Positions 48,555 to 51,057 of a DNA stretch of 51,057 nucleotides are shown piece by piece. How positions within the stretch are numbered: the stretch's first letter is position 1; each line of letters begins with the position of its first letter. Origin of the DNA: Pseudomonas linyingensis (lineage in GTDB: Bacteria > Pseudomonadota > Gammaproteobacteria > Pseudomonadales > Pseudomonadaceae); contig NZ_FNZE01000025.1 in the NCBI RefSeq assembly GCF_900109175.1, forward strand, positions 1 to 51,057, read 5' to 3'. Position numbers and translations under genes: made by a program. A model generated the notes under the pieces. That model was given only the letters and a program-made list of their open reading frames with translations. It made no database searches and had not been told where the DNA came from.

Positions 48555-48782
48555 ATGAGCATTCAACCCAAGATCCATGCGCTGGGGTCAATCCGCCAGC
48601 CTTCCCCCTGCGGCGCCCGCGTAAGGCGCCGAGCCCGCCTGCTGGAAATCGCTGTCCTCGCCCTCGTCATTGTCTTTGGCGCGCTGGGCAACCTGCGGCC
48701 AGGCCTGACTTCCCCAGTGACCACGGGCGTCGACCTCGACGGCTCGGCAGCCGCGCCTGCCGCGTTGCCCAAGCGGAGCTGA
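48555..48782 (+). CDS. Possible small membrane protein at the head of the meta operon
   Basis: A 75-codon frame between the sigma-54 promoter and the ferredoxin gene. It has an Arg-rich segment (RVRRRARLL) followed by one hydrophobic helix (about 30-47, EIAVLALVIVFGALGNL) and a small-residue tail. I do not recognise it and its ribosome site is poor. It ends 8 bp before the ferredoxin start, so translation could be coupled. It may also be untranslated leader DNA or the remnant of a deleted gene. Confidence 0.35.
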   Translation: MSIQPKIHALGSIRQPSPCGARVRRRARLLEIAVLALVIVFGALGNLRPGLTSPVTTGVDLDGSAAAPAALPKRS

Positions 48783-48790
48783 GGTGACCC

Positions 48791-49087
48791 ATGAGCCAAT
48801 CCTTCCGCATTACCGAAACCCGCAGCGGCAAGAGCTTCGCCTGCAGCGATGAGCAGAGCGTGCTTGCCGCCATGGAGCAGCAGCACCAGCGCTGCGTACC
48901 GGTCGGCTGCCGCGGCGGCGGCTGCGGCCTGTGCAAGGTGCAGGTGGTCAGTGGCGAGTTCGACTGCGGGCGCATGAGCAGCCGCCATGTCAACGCCATC
49001 GACCGTGAGCAGGGCCTGGTCCTCGCCTGCCGGTTGTTTCCGCGCAGCGACCTGGCCATCCAGCCGGCTCCATCGGGCCGGTCGTGA
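48791..49087 (+). CDS. dmpQ: XylT/DmpQ-type [2Fe-2S] ferredoxin
   Basis: A 98-residue plant-type ferredoxin with the cluster ligands in CVPVGCRGGGCGLCKVQV (the CX4CX2C part) and a fourth Cys in VLACRLF. XylT-type ferredoxins reduce and so reactivate catechol 2,3-dioxygenase whose iron has been oxidised by poor substrates such as 4-methylcatechol. GAGGTG lies 6 bp upstream of the ATG. The next gene is the dioxygenase, 72 bp downstream, as in dmp, xyl and nah operons. Confidence 0.93.
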   Translation: MSQSFRITETRSGKSFACSDEQSVLAAMEQQHQRCVPVGCRGGGCGLCKVQVVSGEFDCGRMSSRHVNAIDREQGLVLACRLFPRSDLAIQPAPSGRS

Positions 49088-49159
49088 CATCCCTGCCGCT
49101 GCGCTAGCACGGCCGGGCAACCCGTTTGACCCAACAAAAAAGACAACAGAGGTGTCGAG

Positions 49160-50083
49160 ATGAAAAAAGGTGTGATGCGCCCCGGGCACATTCAGCTGCG
49201 CGTGCTGGACATGGCCAAGGCCCTCGAGCACTACGTCGAGCTGCTCGGTCTGATCGAGGTCGACCGTGACGACAAGGGCCGCGTGTACCTCAAGGGCTGG
49301 ACCGAGGTCGACAAGTTCTCCGTGGTGCTGCGCGAGGCCGACGAGGCCGGCATGGACTTCATGGCCTTCAAGGTGCTCGACGACGCCACCCTCGGCCGTC
49401 TGAGCGAGGACCTGGTGGCCTTCGGCTGCATGGTCGAGAGCATCCCCGCCGGCGAGCTGAAGGGCTGTGGCCGGCGCATCCGCTTCAGCGCGCCGACCGG
49501 CCACCGCTTCGAGCTGTTCGCCGAGAAGGAGCAGACCGGCAAGTGGGGCATCGCCGAGATCAACCCGGAAGCCTGGCCGCGCGGCCTCAAGGGCATGAAG
49601 GCGACCCGCTTCGATCACGCCCTGCTCTACGGCGGCAACCTGGATGAAACCCTGCGCCTGTTCAGCGAGGTGCTCGGTTTCGATCTGGCCGAGCAGGTGA
49701 TCGACCCCGAGGGCAAGCGCGTCGCCCAGTTCCTCACCGTCGGCATGAAGGCCCACGACGTGGCGTTCATCCTGCACGCCGAGCAGGGCAAGCTGCACCA
49801 CGCCTCGTTCTTCCTCGAGACCTGGGACGACGTGCTGCGCGCCGCCGACCTGATCAGCATGACCGACACCTCGATCGACATCGGCCCGACCCGCCACGGC
49901 CTGACCCACGGCAAGACCATCTACTTCTTCGATCCGTCCGGCAACCGCAACGAGGTGTTCTGCGGCGGCGACTACCACTACCCGGACCACCCGCCGGTGA
50001 CCTGGACCGCCGACCAGCTGGGCAAGGCGATCTTCTATCACGACCGCGAGCTCAACGAGCGCTTCCTCACCGTCCTGACCTGA
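49160..50083 (+). CDS. dmpB: Catechol 2,3-dioxygenase (DmpB/XylE)
   Basis: The extradiol ring-cleavage enzyme converting catechol to 2-hydroxymuconic semialdehyde. The 307 residues equal the length of XylE. The Fe(II) ligands are at the canonical numbers His153 (RFDHALLYG), His214 (LHHASFF) and Glu265 (NRNEVFCGG). Two glyoxalase-type domains are visible. GAGGTG lies 9 bp before the ATG. The soluble tetrameric enzyme is protected by the upstream ferredoxin and feeds the dehydrogenase downstream. Confidence 0.97.
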   Translation: MKKGVMRPGHIQLRVLDMAKALEHYVELLGLIEVDRDDKGRVYLKGWTEVDKFSVVLREADEAGMDFMAFKVLDDATLGRLSEDLVAFGCMVESIPAGELKGCGRRIRFSAPTGHRFELFAEKEQTGKWGIAEINPEAWPRGLKGMKATRFDHALLYGGNLDETLRLFSEVLGFDLAEQVIDPEGKRVAQFLTVGMKAHDVAFILHAEQGKLHHASFFLETWDDVLRAADLISMTDTSIDIGPTRHGLTHGKTIYFFDPSGNRNEVFCGGDYHYPDHPPVTWTADQLGKAIFYHDRELNERFLTVLT

Positions 50084-50099
50084 TCCCGAGACCGCATCC

Positions 50100-51057
50100 A
50101 TGAAAGAGATCAAGCACTTCATCAACGGCGAATACGTCGGCTCGGCCAGCGGCAAGCTGTTCGACAACGTCAACCCGGCCAACGGCCAGGTGATCGCCAA
50201 GATTCACGAGGCCGGCGAGGCAGAGGTCGACGCCGCGGTCAAGGCCGCGCGCGCAGCGCTGAAAGGCCCGTGGGGCCGTATGACTGTGGCCGAGCGCACC
50301 GAGATCCTCCACCGCGTCGCCGCCGGCATCACCGCGCGCTTCGACGAGTTCCTCGAAGCCGAGTGCCTGGACACCGGCAAGCCGAAATCCCTCGCCTCGC
50401 ACATCGACATCCCGCGCGGCGCGGCCAACTTCTCGGTGTTCGCCGACCTGGTGAAGAACGTGCCCACCGAGGCCTTCGAGATGGCCACCCCGGATGGCAG
50501 CGGCGCGCTCAACTACGGCGTGCGCCGCCCCAAGGGCGTGATCGGCGTGATCAGCCCGTGGAACCTGCCGCTGCTGCTGATGACCTGGAAGGTCGGTCCG
50601 GCGCTGGCCTGCGGCAACACCGTGGTGGTCAAGCCCTCCGAGGAAACCCCCACCACCACCGCCCTGCTCGGCGAGGTGATGAACGCCGCCGGCGTGCCGG
50701 CCGGCGTCTACAACGTGGTGCACGGCTTCGGCGGCAACTCAGCCGGCGCCTTCCTCACCGCCCACCCGGACGTCGACGCCATCACCTTCACCGGCGAAAC
50801 CGGCACCGGCGAGACCATCATGCGCGCCGCCGCCAAGGGCGTGCGCCAGGTGTCGCTGGAGCTGGGCGGCAAGAACGCCGGCATCGTGTTCGCCGACTGC
50901 GACATGGACAAGGCCATCGAGGGCACCCTGCGCTCGGCCTTCGCCAACTGCGGCCAGGTCTGCCTGGGCACCGAGCGCGTGTACGTCGAGCGGTCGATCT
51001 TCGACGAGTTCGTCGCCCGCCTGAAGGCCGGCGCAGAAGGCCTGAAGATCGGCGAGC
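50100..51057 (+). CDS. dmpC: 2-Hydroxymuconic semialdehyde dehydrogenase (DmpC/XylG), 3' end outside the window
   Basis: NAD+-dependent aldehyde dehydrogenase of the oxalocrotonate branch, making 2-hydroxymuconate. About 319 residues of an expected 486 or so are present. It starts MKEIKHFINGEYVGSASGKL and shows SPWNLPLLLMTWK for cofactor binding, the general base Glu in SLELGGKNAG, and the catalytic Cys in NCGQVCLGTERVYV. It starts 16 bp after the dioxygenase stop. Later meta-pathway genes (hydrolase, hydratase, aldolase) are expected beyond the right edge but are not seen. Confidence 0.95.
   Translation, partial: MKEIKHFINGEYVGSASGKLFDNVNPANGQVIAKIHEAGEAEVDAAVKAARAALKGPWGRMTVAERTEILHRVAAGITARFDEFLEAECLDTGKPKSLASHIDIPRGAANFSVFADLVKNVPTEAFEMATPDGSGALNYGVRRPKGVIGVISPWNLPLLLMTWKVGPALACGNTVVVKPSEETPTTTALLGEVMNAAGVPAGVYNVVHGFGGNSAGAFLTAHPDVDAITFTGETGTGETIMRAAAKGVRQVSLELGGKNAGIVFADCDMDKAIEGTLRSAFANCGQVCLGTERVYVERSIFDEFVARLKAGAEGLKIGE

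Noticed and set aside
48113-51057. Search for phenol hydroxylase or toluene oxygenase genes near the meta operon
   Set aside because: No frame in the window resembles any component; they may lie outside it.

Overview
The window is a chromosome segment from a gamma-proteobacterium of the Pseudomonadaceae (Pseudomonas or a close relative such as Azotobacter), centred on the replication origin. The evidence is the gene order rpmH / oriC / dnaA-dnaN-recF-gyrB, flanked by rnpA-yidD-yidC-mnmE, mnmG-rsmG-parAB, the atp operon and glmU-glmR-glmS. High GC content, siaABCD, and parS sites with the pseudomonad core GTTCCACGTGGAAC agree. Most genes left of about 35.4 kb are on the minus strand and dnaA to gyrB are on the plus strand, as expected for replichores diverging from oriC.

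Layout. 0-0.8 kb: tandem promoters, boxA and leader of an rRNA operon reading left out of the window, then a terminator and tRNA-Arg(CCG). 1-5.2 kb (plus): gabD, gabT and an FAD oxidoreductase related to the N-terminal half of SelD fusions. 5.3-9.1 kb (minus): the siaABCD phospho-signalling and c-di-GMP operon. 9.3-14.8 kb (minus): a Tas-like aldo-keto reductase, a MASE3-PAS-GGDEF-EAL protein and a cyclopropane-fatty-acid synthase. 15-19.3 kb (minus): glmU, glmR, glmS for UDP-GlcNAc synthesis. 19.4-26.5 kb (minus): atpIBEFHAGDC. 26.6-30.8 kb (minus): mnmG, rsmG, parA, parB. 31.4-35.3 kb (minus): rpmH, rnpA, yidD, yidC, mnmE. 35.4-35.9 kb: oriC. 35.9-42.2 kb (plus): dnaA, dnaN, recF, gyrB. 42.4-46.4 kb: accessory housekeeping genes (small unknown protein, ZapE/AFG1-like ATPase, cupin, RluA-family pseudouridine synthase, alanine dehydrogenase). 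46.4-51.1 kb: a DmpR-type sigma-54 activator divergent from a meta-cleavage operon (ferredoxin, catechol 2,3-dioxygenase, 2-hydroxymuconic semialdehyde dehydrogenase) that runs off the right end.

The most interesting non-genic signal is the spread of DnaA boxes. Besides the canonical rpmH-dnaA oriC, dense clusters lie upstream of mnmG (gidA), between glmU and glmR, and between dnaN and recF, with single boxes in and after gyrB. The mnmG-mnmE spacer has AT-rich DNA next to boxes, and so resembles an origin beside gidA as in E. coli. Four parS or near-parS sites, two inside recF, together with parA and parB make a complete ParABS segregation module. The right end shows a well-formed sigma-54 control region (three activator-site candidates, an IHF site, a -24/-12 promoter) driving a meta pathway without the phenol hydroxylase genes that normally sit between promoter and ferredoxin. 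No transposons, CRISPR arrays or prophage genes were seen. All motif searches were done by eye.
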